NCBI GenBank assembly: GCA_964019135.1
Contig: OZ025253.1
Span: 7,135,059-7,199,058, forward strand
Origin: Arenicola marina
Lineage: Eukaryota > Annelida > Polychaeta > Arenicolidae
Reading direction: 5' to 3'
DNA length: 64,000 nt
In this document: one piece after another, positions 13,701 through 24,269 of the stretch
How positions within the stretch are numbered: position 1 is the first letter of the stretch
How the letters are laid out: each line of letters opens with the position of its first letter
Program-made: the position numbers and the translations under genes
The notes under the pieces: generated by a model
The model's database searches: none
Told to the model about the DNA's origin: nothing
The model's input: only the letters and a program-made list of their open reading frames with translations

Positions 13701-13965
13701 CGATGAGTGACCGATGATTAATCGCGGCGACTGACCGACCAATGGTCGCGATGAGTGTCCGGTCACTGGTCGCGATGAGTGACCGACCACTGGTCACGAT
13801 GGGTGCCTGACCACTGGTCTGAATGAGTGACCGACAACTGGTCGCGATGAGTAACGGACCAGTGGTCACGATGAGCGACCGACCATTGGTCGCGATGGGT
13901 GACCGGCCAGTGGTCACGATGAGTGACTGACCACTGGTCACGATGTGTGACATCACTACTCTGGC
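7785..13965. repeat. 6.2-kb array of a 24-bp near-palindromic minisatellite
   Basis: About 250 head-to-tail units of consensus 'gatgagtgaccgaccactgg' plus 'tcgc' (24 bp). Each unit holds the near-palindrome CGACCA-C-TGGTCG, so one strand carries a central C and the other a central G. Unit length divides by three, which keeps long frames open on both strands. Variants occur as shortened units ('gatgtgaccgac') and units with 'gcgaaaaaacacttg', and they mark a higher-order structure. The array starts in degenerate units near 7785 and stops near 13965. The exit sequence 'ctctggcttatagacc' (about 13961-13976) resembles an internal segment at about 8144-8160. Confidence 0.95.
9090..12840. repeat. 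2,130-bp higher-order duplication inside the 24-bp array
   Basis: Rare variant units recur exactly 2,130 bp apart: 9841 and 11971 ('ggtcacgatgggtgacc'), 10261 and 12391 ('cgaaaaaacacttg'), and 10541 and 12671 ('tatgag'). Translations of 9292-10158 and 11422-12288 differ at only a few residues. A further partial copy of the same variants lies 720 bp (30 units) beyond, at about 13106. At the left edge (8.93-9.09 kb) the offset falls to 2,106 or less, because one copy has an extra 24-bp unit. Confidence 0.85.
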
Positions 13966-15370
13966 TTATAGACCATCCCGACGTTCGAGAAATTCATACC
14001 TCCTCCCCCCTCCACCCCTCCCCCCCCCTCCTAGGTCAGTCGTGACGTGTTGGCTGTTGACGAGGTAGGCGTGTGTGAGAGGCAGACCACTGTCCGCTAT
14101 GTGCTGTCTATAGCTTCTATAGCTTCTTCTTGGAAGGTGCGCGCGGTTACGGCAATGATTGACCCTTGTAACGCATGGGCGCATTATGGTCAGTTGACTA
14201 CCAATTGAAAGTGGGTGCTCTGTACCTCCCTGCCTCTCAACCAATACCCACAATATATCATAGGGAGGGGTGAGAGTGAGGGGGGGGAGGTTTAGAGGGG
14301 ATCGGGTTCCTAGATCTCGAAGAATATATCATTGAAAAATGTATTCGCCGTTGAAGAAAAATTCAGTGACAGAATAGAGGGATGGGGGGTGGGGGGGCTC
14401 TAATCTAGAACCGTTTTCATATGAAAATTGCCAGTTCATGTTGAATGAAAGTCCATAGTCATGAAAGGTCGGCTAAGGTTACAAGCCTAGTTGACGGAGA
14501 ATTATTTTCTTCATTCCCCGGGGTGGGCAATATTATACAAATGTGGTCGGAGGGTACCCCTTGATGCCTGAGAGAGCGAACATTACTGATGAAAATGTAG
14601 AGTGAACATTTGTGATAAAACTATAGATCTGCTCCTAAGAAAAAGATGATGAAAAAGAAAAACTATTTATTAACACACGAGCACGGGGGGTGGGGGTGTT
14701 CGTAGAATATATAGGGGCGTAGCCAGGAAAAAAAGAACTAATCGGCCAAAATACCGATACTCCTGTCGAGCAGATTTTGGAGATAAAAGAGTGTGTGTGT
14801 GGGGGGGGGGGTTGTACCTCAGTATTGTAGTCACTACATTTCCCGTTCACGGTGAAATGAAAAGCCACTGCCCGAGTAACGCAAGGGCCCCTTGCCTACC
14901 CCCCCCCCCCCCCCTCAACCACCCCATTATTGTGGGTGGTCCATAACAGAATATACAGTGCCAATGAAAAATAGCTTCCTCATTCAAACAGAATGGCCTC
15001 GCAGTTTGACAAACAAATCCCACCTTGCAGTGGCCTTGACCTTCGCACTCTGTCCTCAGCAGCAAAGTTGACGCGTGGCGCGTGATACAATAATTAGTGA
15101 AATGATATGACGTTCGAATTCTCGCGCGCCGATCGCTCTCCGCACAGTTTGTTTACTGATCGTCGTCACTTCGCAGGTTGTAGTTTTGATCAGTCTGTCG
15201 GTGTAGCCATTCCCTCCCAGGAGGGAGATGATATGGCAGTATCTTCCCACTTGCAAAAGTGAAGCCTTGGATGCCGGGAGCATGGCGAATACTGTCGCGT
15301 GCTCGCCTCGTGTCAAGGGGTGAGAACGTGCTATATACACTCGATGCCGTGTTGAATATTAGTGTACTTT
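13966..15370. other. Gene-free stretch with poly-G/poly-C tracts
   Basis: Contains G- and C-homopolymer runs (14035, 14280, 14390, 14800, 14900) but no exon, repeat array or transposon terminus that I can support. Confidence 0.5.
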
Positions 15371-16130
15371 TTGTCATTCCGTTTCCAAAATTATGAATGA
15401 ACCCTAATTTACTGAAAGTAGAATAATATTCATTAAAAACTAATAAAAACCTAGTAAGCTTATAATATTCCTTAAAAACTGAAAGTAGCATAATATTCAT
15501 TAAAAACTAGTATAATATTCCTGAAAAACTAGTAAAAACCTAGTATAATATTCCTTAAAAATCTAGTATAAACTAGATAATATTTCTGAAAAACTAGTAT
15601 ATACTAGTATAAAAAATCTAGTATAAACTAGATAATATTTCTGAAAAACTAGTGTAAAATTCCTTAAAAACCTAGTACAATATAATATTCCTCAAAAACT
15701 AGTATAATATTGCTTAAAACCTAGTATAATATTCCTCAAAAACTAGTATTATTCCTTAAAAACCTAGTATAATACTCCTGGAAAACTAGTATAAAATGAG
15801 TATAATATTAAAAACCTAACATAATATTCCTTAAAAACTAGTATAATATTCCTTAAAAACCTGGTATAATATTCCTTAAAACTAGTACAATATTCCTGTA
15901 AAACTAGTCTAAAATTCCTTAAAAACCTAGTATAATATTCCTTAAAACTAGTACAATATTCCTGAAGAACTAGTATAATATTGCTTATTTTTTTTTCTTA
16001 AATTCTTTGAAACCTAGTATATTCCTTAAAACCTAGTAGTATATACCTTAAAACGTAGTATTATATTCTTTAAAAACGAGCATTACTTTTCTTAAAAGTA
16101 GTATAATATTCCTTAAAACGTAGTCTAAAA
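15370..16130. repeat. AT-rich ~23-bp minisatellite
   Basis: About 30 irregular units of 'tagtataatattccttaaaa' plus 'acc'. Each carries the palindrome ACTAGT or a derivative, and TAATATT. Unit boundaries slip, and some units lack the second half. Confidence 0.9.
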
Positions 16131-16349
16131 TTTCATTCGGGGCCCGTGTAGTGTGGAAATATAGCACGTCGGACAGCTTGAGTGACGTATGGAAAATTAC
16201 GCGTAAGAGCATGTGCGGAATTAGCGTAGTGCCATCTGGCGAATGATTAAAATACAAGTGGCGCCATCTGCTGAGTGACTAAAAGACAATGCTCCATTGT
16301 TCTTCCCTTCTCATACAGTAAAAGTTCCAAACATCTTTCGTGGCCGTGC

Positions 16350-16510
16350 CAGTCGCGGTGGCCCATTGGTTAAGCACGCGGGATGGCGAGCGAAAGGTAG
16401 CCGGTTCGAAACCAAACCCTGGCATAGTTGGTTTGTTTCCCTAATTGTAATGATACGTGAGTAACATTCCATCTGAATAAGTGCCAATGATGGGATAGAA
16501 ACTAGTGGTA
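16350..16510 (+). mobile_element. tRNA-derived SINE
   Basis: Internal RNA polymerase III promoter elements are visible: box A TGGCCCATTGG at 16359-16369 and box B GGTTCGAAACC at 16403-16413, 44 bp apart. The sequence between does not fold as a functional tRNA. The downstream body ends in the short repeats that follow. Confidence 0.65.
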
Positions 16511-16618
16511 AAAGATAGTAGGCTGAAACATAGGAAACAGCCACAAAAGACAGTAGGCTGAAACATGAAAACAGCCACGAAAGACAGTAGGCTGAAACAT
16601 AGGAAACAGCCAGAACTG
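16505..16618. repeat. 36-bp tandem repeat, 3 copies, in SINE tail
   Basis: Three copies of 'gacagtaggctgaaacatag' followed by 'gaaacagccacaaaa', directly after the SINE body. This may be the SINE's repetitive 3' tail. Confidence 0.75.
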
Positions 16619-17022
16619 GTTGGGGATAGTAAAGTCAGGCGGCTAGCTCTAACCTTATCTGCATTCTCTCTCAGGAGAGAGACCGTGTGGCTCCTGGATT
16701 AATCACGATTTGGGATTAGGCCGCCCTTTCTCTCCCCCTTCGCTATCTGCCTATCGATAATCAGTCTCGCGTTTCAATGTCGTTTGGACACAACTTTAGG
16801 CCCTGTCATTGTCAGCCTGTCATGATATCTATTGCTCTATTATAGGGCGTTTTCCATTATGCGCGCGAGGTACTCCGGCCACAAGGATTTGTAAATCAAA
16901 CAAATTCATTGGGGCGGGGGAGGGGGGTTCAAATCAGGACCCTGAGCGTATCGTCTTCATCGCCGACAGAACTGTCTTCTCCCAATAATTCGCCAAACCC
17001 AACTGCCAAGTTATCCCCTGCC

Positions 17023-17069
17023 ATGGCAGCCATGTTGTGGTCGGATAACTCGGATTTCCTGTTTGGTTT
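17023..17069 (+). other. Possible short 5' exon (MAAMLWSDNSDFLFGF)
   Basis: An ATG in strong context (ctgccATGGca) is followed by a short open frame and a consensus donor gtaagt (17070 onward). It lies 0.4 kb upstream of the MAB21/cGAS-like ORF. Its phase (1) does not join in frame to either acceptor in front of that ORF (both need phase 2), so direct splicing to it is not supported. It may belong to another transcript or be chance. Confidence 0.2.
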
Positions 17070-17441
17070 CAGTAAGTGCGGAAATGTAAATGCGCATGCG
17101 CAAAATATCCGCTCGGGGCACGCGAACGGGATAATCGAAAACATCCATAGACTATATAACTTATAACTAGATCTATGACATAATAAATAAATAAATTAGA
17201 CTATGCCTAGCAAGCTAACTTACTGAGTGAATGTCTACTTCTTCTAAGAAGTTTTAGCTACAATAGCCTACATCTCTATGCAAAAGTAAATTTTTAAATA
17301 AGATTTAAAACTTATTTATCGTAAATAAACACAAATTTTGTCACAGACAGAACCACAGCTGCTAATGACACGACATTGTCTGACACGCTTTACCGATAAC
17401 AATTTGTAGATAAAGCTAGGCTAATCTAAATATTGCTGTGA

Positions 17442-19304
17442 ATGTTTTCTTTTTCTCATAGACAAGTGTCTAAATACAGTAAAAAAAATTTCCCTTTAAG
17501 GTCAACATTACCTGCATGCATCCTCCCAACGACCACAAGGACCCCCCAGACCGCCCCAACAACTCAACGGACCCCCCCGATCATCACCTGGCAGGTGAAG
17601 GTGCCAGGGATATACCCCCCTCAGGACGCCAAGGTCTACGCCGCCCGGTCGCTGGTAGAGGGCCGACTCCCCGGCACCCTGGCGGAGGAGGCGGCCAGAC
17701 TGGAGGGGGGTACCTATGACCGGGATCACCCGGACACGGTGGCCCTGCGAAACACACTCTTTAGGTTTGTTTGTGACCTGGTTAAGGAGGTGGGTAGGAG
17801 GGACCCCCTGTTCGCCGGAGTCCGCCTAAAGCTGGTAGGTAGTCATGGCGACGGGACAGATGTCAGACCGAAGGCTGTCGAATTCGACATTTTAGTTAGT
17901 GTGACGTGGGAGGGGGTGTGGGTGGTGAGGGAGGAAGTTGAGGATGAGGAGGGGTTGAGGGTGGTGTATAGTTTGTGGGTGAGTGGCGAGGCCCTGGTCG
18001 CCTGTCGGGAGGAGGGGAGGGGGGATGTCCTGAAAGGTGGGCGACGTGTCGTGGAGGGGGTGGAGGAGCGTGCGGTGGACCCTAAGGCCTTCCTCCAGCG
18101 CTGGGCGGACGGGCTGCATGCCGTGCTGCCCACCGTCGCGCTCCCCAAGGATCTGACCCACGGCGGCCTCCTCTCCCCCAGGTACACCGAGGTGAAGGTC
18201 GGCTACACAACTGTCACCCAGCCTCTGGTGTGGCGGGGAGTGACCCGGCTGACCTGTGACCTCACCCCCGCCTTCCCTGTCCCCCGAGGCGCCCTGAAGG
18301 GTGTCACCCAGAAGGCGATATGCCGCCTGGAGAGGGTGGCGCGGCTGAAGCGGTCCTCACACCCCGTCCACCTGGTGCCGCGGGTGCTGGGGAATACGTG
18401 GTTACCGACGACGTGTGTCGTGGAGACAGACGCGCTTCACACCCTCCGCCCCCGCTCACCCACCGTCACCCTCATCCGGGGCCTCAAGCTCCTGGCGCGG
18501 CACTACCTCCAGTGGCGCCCCCTGGATGAGATGGAGGGAGAGGTGAGGGAGGCCAAGGGCACACTGGCGGCCCTGGGGGGTGGGGGTGGGGGGTCCCTGG
18601 GGCGTATTGGGCGGGTGGACATGGAGGGTCTGTCTGAGTGTGTCAGGGAGTCGCTGGGAGGGAGGGTGAGGCTGCCAGAGAGGAGGGAGGGGGAGAGGAA
18701 TAGGCATGCTGGGGCGGGGGTTTACTGGAGCAGGGTGGCGCTGGTGGTGTCCGCCACCCACACAGCGCACAGGGCGGGGCGGGGGGCTGGGGGGTGTCAA
18801 GGTGAGTGTGACCTGTGTGAGGACCTGACCCGTGAGGCCCGAAAGCTGTTAGACAGGGACACACCTCCCCTCCACCCCGCCGTGGGGGAGGCTGTGGGGG
18901 TGCCACCCTCACCCCAACTTGAGGTCTGCTCCGCCTTCCTCAAATACCTCGTCTTGAGGAACTTGGTGGAGGGTGGGGAGGCAGGGAGTGAGAGGGTTGC
19001 GGACGGGGCAGAAGGGGGTGAGAGGGTGGTGCTGGGGGAGCTGGGGCGGTACATGGGGGACCTGGCGACTCGCTTGAAGGATGGGTGGGAGGGGTGTGTC
19101 CCCCACCCCCTGCTGAGTGGTGAGGGGGTGGAGGACATCTATCCGCGGTCAGAGCGGGGAGTGATGCTGGACACAAGTCTCCCAGAGCTCATTGACAAGC
19201 AGAAGTTACAGCATCCTGCCTGGCACTTGCTTCTCGACCCCTCCCTCTTTAGCTGTCACGCGGAGGTCTGCAGTCAGCTCTGTGACGTCACACAGGACAC
19301 GTGA
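17442..19304 (+). CDS. MAB21/cGAS-like nucleotidyltransferase-fold protein
   Basis: A 620-codon uninterrupted frame, strongly GC-rich against AT-rich flanks. It shows the MAB21/cGAS nucleotidyltransferase pattern: helical N-terminal lead, then LVGSHGDGTDV with the G-S loop at residues 133-134, then AVEFDILV with E147 and D149, and LTCDLTPAFPVP with D273. These match the G-S, E-x-D and distant D that bind metal in human cGAS and insect cGLRs. The C-terminal helical half contains RGLKLLARHYLQWRPL and HPAWHLL. In active relatives such enzymes sense nucleic acid in the cytosol and make cyclic dinucleotides; other MAB21 members are inactive. I see no obvious cGAS zinc thumb, so the ligand is unknown. 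The ATG at 17442 follows a TGA directly and sits in a polypyrimidine tract ending 'ctcatag', so the true exon may start at 17461 or about 17501 and the first residues may be intronic. Glycine- and Arg/Glu-rich linkers near residues 380-430 are low complexity. Confidence 0.8.
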   Translation: MFSFSHRQVSKYSKKNFPLRSTLPACILPTTTRTPQTAPTTQRTPPIITWQVKVPGIYPPQDAKVYAARSLVEGRLPGTLAEEAARLEGGTYDRDHPDTVALRNTLFRFVCDLVKEVGRRDPLFAGVRLKLVGSHGDGTDVRPKAVEFDILVSVTWEGVWVVREEVEDEEGLRVVYSLWVSGEALVACREEGRGDVLKGGRRVVEGVEERAVDPKAFLQRWADGLHAVLPTVALPKDLTHGGLLSPRYTEVKVGYTTVTQPLVWRGVTRLTCDLTPAFPVPRGALKGVTQKAICRLERVARLKRSSHPVHLVPRVLGNTWLPTTCVVETDALHTLRPRSPTVTLIRGLKLLARHYLQWRPLDEMEGEVREAKGTLAALGGGGGGSLGRIGRVDMEGLSECVRESLGGRVRLPERREGERNRHAGAGVYWSRVALVVSATHTAHRAGRGAGGCQGECDLCEDLTREARKLLDRDTPPLHPAVGEAVGVPPSPQLEVCSAFLKYLVLRNLVEGGEAGSERVADGAEGGERVVLGELGRYMGDLATRLKDGWEGCVPHPLLSGEGVEDIYPRSERGVMLDTSLPELIDKQKLQHPAWHLLLDPSLFSCHAEVCSQLCDVTQDT

Positions 19305-20510
19305 TCACTGACACACCAACCACGTCACGGGTGTTGTATCAAGTGACCCCAACAGGTGACGTCACAAGATGGCACGGTTTGTTTACATCTGGTGACTGAG
19401 TGAGGGGGGTGTAGAGGGTAGATGGAGGAGTGGGGCGGGGGGGAGGTGGGAAGGGTAGTTATTGGTAAGAGACCTTGAAACAAAATGGTGGCCGTTTGTT
19501 TACCTTTTTTCATGGATTGGGTTTCACTTTTTTTTTTTTCTTCCTTTCTTTTTAGTTTTTTTTTCATCAGACCCCACTTACTCTCATGTATGGGAATGAT
19601 CGTTTTATAGCTTCCTAAAATATAAGATACTTCGTGTTTTGGGCAACTTTAGAGATAATTTGTTTGGACTGATTTTGTTGGTTGGGGGTTACGTTTGATG
19701 GCGCTGGGGGGTGAACTCGCTAGCCTTCGACTGACTCTGACCGCTTTGACTACCGACTGCCTGGTCCGTTTTTTTCCAAAGTCGTATTTTATTTTGGGAT
19801 TGTTATTTTAATAAGTTTAATTGGGTCCGCAATCAGTGCTCCAAGCTCCAATTTTGTTTTTGTCAGCCTCCTATCCAGGTCACAACCCTCTGATGTGTTT
19901 CTTTTACACATGTATGGGAACGGTGTCCCATGAGGATATACCCCCCCCCCCCCCTCCCTGTATCTATCATAATGGCACCCTACGAACCCATGGAGCGGAG
20001 ACGGTCTTAATATCATAATATGTTATATAATACAATTTAGTGACTACTAAAGATATTCAGCAGGCAAAGTACAGTTTTTGGAAAATGTCCTACAAGTCTA
20101 GATAGTTTTACACTATGATAATGGAATAATATTAATTCCCCTCAAGTGTCAAAAGAGTCATAGAATTATCAAGGCTTTGTTGCATACATTATGATAATAG
20201 CTTTTGTATTGACAGTTTTCAAAGTTCAACATAAATATGCACATGTGAATTTCATAAATCCTCTGTTGTGTAACTTATTTGATCATACATTTCTCATAAA
20301 TTTACATGTTATATTTGATCTGCCGTGAAATTTAACATATATTGATCAGTGTATATTGTAGTATTGCTTTGTTTATTGATTGTCAATATCAACAATCTGT
20401 TATTCTTACGCCTATACAAATAGTTACATTGCACTTGTCTCACGCGATGTCCTGTACAACTTTGAGAAACAGTTATTAGTAATGTGGTCATTGTTAAATA
20501 GTAAAAATGA
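19305..20510. other. Gene-free stretch after the MAB21/cGAS-like ORF
   Basis: The first part is GC-rich with a G-tract and a T-tract (about 19530-19565), then AT-rich. No exon or repeat element was recognised. It probably includes the 3' UTR of the upstream ORF; I see no clear AATAAA close to its stop. Confidence 0.4.
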
Positions 20511-20512
20511 TA

Positions 20513-21450
20513 TGTTTGAATCACGGCTTCCACGTTAGAACCCATGATGAAATTGTACGCTCTACACTAGGTTGGTTGACGATAAAATCTCGCGTATTTA
20601 AGAATAAAATAATGTTTCTGCATAACTTATAGTCTATGCCCACATCGTGCATAGCTAAGCAATTGTTTTTGTCAAGGTTAACTTAATTTATACTATATAA
20701 AGAATTCCGAAAGGAGGGTTTTTTGCCCAACGTATGGACAATTTTAAAATGTTTTAATCTTACGGTTTTACTCATGAATTACTTCTATTGTATGGAATAC
20801 CCTACCAAGCAAACATGGCGTAACACTATTTTGAACTCTATACGTCAAAACGAGAATATGGGGTATATTGCAAGATTGTCGGCAAAAAATGGCACAACAT
20901 TATTTCTAAGCATCCAACCTGCCATATATATAAATAAATTGTATCGTATTTCACAAGATCATCCCTCTCACCGACAAAACTTGCTCAATTAAGTTAGAAT
21001 GCTGACAATACCAGATACAGACCTCCTTGCTTGCCCTTTTTGTTGTGAAACAGTGTGTAACATTCAGTGCCATATTATAATTTACTGCCCAGTACTAATG
21101 TGTACACGTTCCAAAATGTGGGTGGACATACTTAGAGTAATCTCCGTCCCAGAATTTACTTCATTGTTCTCGTACGCAGACACTAAACTGTGTGCGTTCC
21201 TATTGGGAGCACCATCTCAACTTGTTTGCGACCTAGTGAGAGAAAGCTTCATACTGTTTGTTTCGGAACATTTCGGTCCTTTACTAAGAAATATTAGACA
21301 AATGGCATATCATCAGTAACTTAAATTTTAATTTCAATACCTTGATATTTATATATGTGCTCGCTTGTTCGCTTCAGTTGAAGTCTTAATTAATTTAAGT
21401 GACTTGTTTGTATCCTCACTTTGATGGGAAATAAAGACCAAATCAATCCG
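20513..21450 (+). mobile_element. 5'-truncated CR1/Jockey-like LINE, 3' part
   Basis: Closely matches the C-terminal third of the LINE at 48.6-50.8 kb (for example RTHDEIV and LLMNYFYCMEYPTKQTWRNT). Frames 20723-20992 and 20999-21319 encode the post-RT domain. The second contains CPFCCETVCNIQCHIIIYC, a C-x2-C...H-x4-C zinc-binding motif found at the end of many LINE ORF2 proteins. A stop and frame change separate the two frames. The 3' UTR reaches about 21440 with 'aaataaagacc'. The abrupt left edge at about 20513 is the usual 5' truncation. Confidence 0.88.
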
Positions 21451-21454
21451 CCTC

Positions 21455-22690
21455 CGCCGCATTTTTTTCCGAGCGTTTTTACCCTCACCTTTGCGCTAAG
21501 TAATATAATTTATGGTAAACATGTATTTTTGGATCATGATCACTTTCGTTCTCTTATATACATATGTGTGATATATTTGTGAATAATGCACATTTACATG
21601 TAAATTTGGTGAAGTATATATGCTTTCTCTTCAATGTTTTGGTTACAAATACTTTAAAAATAAAGTCATGGCTTACCAGCACATTGCACAATGTAGTTTC
21701 TTGCCTTGTTATGTTTGTTACAGCTTGTATAGCAGTGCAAAACTGTATATCGTGCATTTAGAAACAAAGCACATGTCTTAGAAATGAAAGCAATTAATAG
21801 GACAACTCGTGAACATGGCTGGATGTATCTGTAGATGAAGAGCTTCAAACTTACTCCCACAGAATGTTTGTTTAAATGCCTTGAATGGAAATGATGTATT
21901 TGGGTTTTTAATGTATAAGAAAACACTAAACGTACGCAATCAATAAAGGCGCTACGTCGTCTCTTGAATTCGGAAGTCGCTGCCGTGTTATTCCTTTTAA
22001 AACGTGATAAAATATTCGTTTCGTACAGTTAACTTTCATATGGTAAAACACTTGTCAAACATATTTTGAAAATCATTATTTAGAGAGAAAAAATGATGCA
22101 TAACTGTCCGAAATGAGAAAAAACGATTGCTTCAAACCGTGAACAAACTCAGGAAGCGTAAACTTATTCACACAGCTTGTCGCCTATGCCACCCCACATA
22201 TATGACAATTCTGCAAGTGAAGTTTCGCTACTTTTGGCCATCAGCTGGTAATTTATCAAGTTACCTAACTATTACCGACCAAACATGTCACTAGCCCCAC
22301 GCTTGTGGCGTTGCTGCTGAGAACAAGTTGTCATGCAGGCACGATTGAAAATATTTTGAAGGCAGCCATCAGGTCTAAATTTGCAAATTTATTGAGGAGG
22401 AAACACCTTGTATGGAAACGTTATGATGCTATACGGCCGACAATAAATGGATAACTATTTAGGGGTATCGTGATGCTTTAACAGCAAATTATCACGACGA
22501 AAGCTTTTAGACAAAATTATTATTACGAGGCATTAAGACACAGTCCTACAATCAAAACTCTATAAATATAAAAGGTAATAACTGTCTTTGTGAAAGATAT
22601 AAACTGTTCACTTATATAATTAAATAAGTTGAAGATTACTTTGTTATTCGGCCTGTATACTATTAAACATACAATCTCAATCTGAATCCA
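21455..22690. other. Gene-free AT-rich stretch
   Basis: Short frames only; no repeat or exon recognised until the candidate exon at 22692. This could be an intron or the promoter of the gene starting there. Confidence 0.4.
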
Positions 22691-22691
22691 G

Positions 22692-22742
22692 GAAAATCCA
22701 TTGACATCTTCGACATCAATGATGACGGGTTCCTTATTTATA
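22692..22742 (+). CDS. Candidate upstream exon (IDIFDINDDGFLIY)
   Basis: A 51-bp segment between 'aatccag' and 'gtaagt' reads KSIDIFDINDDGFLIY when entered in phase 2. It leaves one base (phase 1), which is what the exon starting at 22955 needs. The joined reading continues as YNVPDLAAPG. The acceptor lacks a long pyrimidine tract, so support rests on the strong donor and phase agreement. Confidence 0.5.
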
Positions 22743-22954
22743 GTAAGTAACCATTTGTTTCAGTAAATGTACTATATGAATTAAATTTCACGACATCTAA
22801 GGCAAGCAAATGCCATGCTTTCGTAAGGCTTGTGATTTATTATGATTTCGTGAATATTATTTAATATTTAATTATTTTACGTGTGATGCGTGAGGTTGCT
22901 ATTCGACACCTAGCCTTTATGCTGTTCGTAAATATATTTCTGGGTCACTTTTAG

Positions 22955-23640
22955 ACGTTCCTGATCTAGCTGCCCCGGGGGATCAGGGGTCCTCACCAGA
23001 GCTCACCCTCGAGGCAGAAACCTTGTTTGATTCGGAAGTGCCCACAGCGTCGACATCACTCTCCTCCTCGACGTGTGTTTCCACCCTGGGGACCCCTTCC
23101 GCTACACCTCCCCACTCGTCCCCACCTTATATTAGCCGGCCGATGGGTTCGGCTCGCTACCTTAAGCGGGCGCGGGAAAACCTAACCGAACCAGAAGTGG
23201 CGCGCCTGGACAAACAGGCATCCTCCCGGGCGTTCAACAGACGCAAGCGCACCCTCTTCCAAAAGGTGGGTGACCTCGCAACGGCGTACCCTGACGTCGA
23301 GGCCTGCCTGGTGATCAAGAAGCGAAGCGGGGTCACCCACCAAGTATTTATAGGGGGAACACCGGACCTGGAAAATTCGCTACTCGAATGTCACCCTGTG
23401 GTGCCACCGACATCATCTGTGCAGAAAGTCGACCTTCACCCCGTTTTCTCAGGTGCACTAAAAACGCACCATAAGGTTGTCATGGCTTCTCTACTCAAGA
23501 CCAATACCGTCCAATACGGGAATTCAGGTTCTCTATCTTTTCTATGCGGCCTAAATGACACCACGGTCGTTCAAGACCTGACGCCCGAGAAATGTTCTTT
23601 CGATAAGAAGGGCAAGGGAAAGGGCAAAGGAAAGCAGTAA
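22955..23640 (+). CDS. Hypothetical protein, last exon, weakly MADS-like basic region
   Basis: Opens after acceptor 'tcacttttag' and stays open for 228 codons to a TAA at 23640. The first ~60 residues are Ser/Thr/Pro-rich and acidic. A basic block follows: ARYLKRARENLTEPEVARL, then RAFNRRKRTLFQKVGDLAT and VEACLVIKKRSG. The last part loosely recalls a MADS (SRF-type) domain: basic helix, then a hydrophobic beta strand. I regard this only as a resemblance. The C-terminus is KGKGKGKGKQ. Codon use is GC-rich and gene-like, unlike the AT-rich flanks. The exon at 22692-22742 joins in phase; the 5' start was not found. A nuclear, DNA-binding role would be inference. Confidence 0.6.
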
Positions 23641-24050
23641 CAAACAAACAATCTTACAATGTAACATTTATTCAGAAAAGGCTTTTTTCAAGCGACCATA
23701 CAACCATTTCTCGTCATGATTTAAGTCTTCATAGCTCAAGTTAGCTTTGGAAGACCACCCCGTTGGGTCTCGGTTCAAGTCCAGGCAAAATCTAATAATT
23801 CCTCGTTGTTATAACTTTTTTTCCCAGTGTGCCTCCAGATAAGTCATATATCCCGAATGCGGAGATCCCAACGGAATTGTCTCACGAGGCTCGGTTTCCG
23901 GTGACTGTGACCATGATTTAGGGAGTCATTGCCTTCCAATTGGGTGATTTGGGTGGCTCTGTATTAACTGTAGTAGTACCAGGACACTGAAAAAAGAAGT
24001 ATTTGAAGTTAGGGTAGTTGTATTGTATGTAATGGATCACGCACGGACAG
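23641..24050. other. Gene-free stretch after the hypothetical exon
   Basis: Probable 3' UTR and intergenic sequence. No repeat or exon recognised. Confidence 0.4.
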
Positions 24051-24059
24051 AAGCGTTGG

Positions 24060-24262
24060 CCTCTCATGCTGCCGAAGTTTGATGATATGCACGTATGACC
24101 AATGATAAGTAGTACGTCAACTCTATTTTTTTATTCAAAGAAATAAATCTTGGAAATCATGTTAGTTGATGGAAGGTAAGCCTCCAACACTGCCTTCACT
24201 GCCTCTGATTACCGGTTATGGACAGCAAGAAGAAACGTCGCGGGCAGGAACACGCCACATCA
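24060..24262 (-). pseudogene. Decayed duplicate of the HIRAN-gene second exon and 3' flank
   Basis: Direct repeat of 25490-25720. Both hold 'gttagttgatggaaggtaag' and 'cctccarcactgccttcac', and similar '...cgtatgacc(a/t)atgataagtagt' flanks. On the minus strand this copy has lost the open frame seen in the other copy. It sits on the far side of the 29-bp minisatellite. Confidence 0.8.
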
Positions 24263-24269
24263 TTTTGAC

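Noticed and set aside
7831-13956. Many long frames on both strands with [16 protein letters not shown] or THRDQWSV repeats
   Set aside because: They arise from the 24-bp tandem repeat, exist in several frames at once and have no splice or start context.
7785-13965. Regular palindromic repeats resembling a CRISPR array
   Set aside because: There are no unique spacers between repeats, the units are contiguous, and the sequence is from an animal genome.
16350-16420. A functional tRNA gene
   Set aside because: Boxes A and B are present, but no proper acceptor stem or anticodon arm; it is a SINE head. The same applies at 54206-54280.
17508-19176. Shadow frames on both strands within the MAB21/cGAS-like ORF
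   Set aside because: High GC content suppresses stops. Only the plus-strand 620-codon frame has domain motifs.
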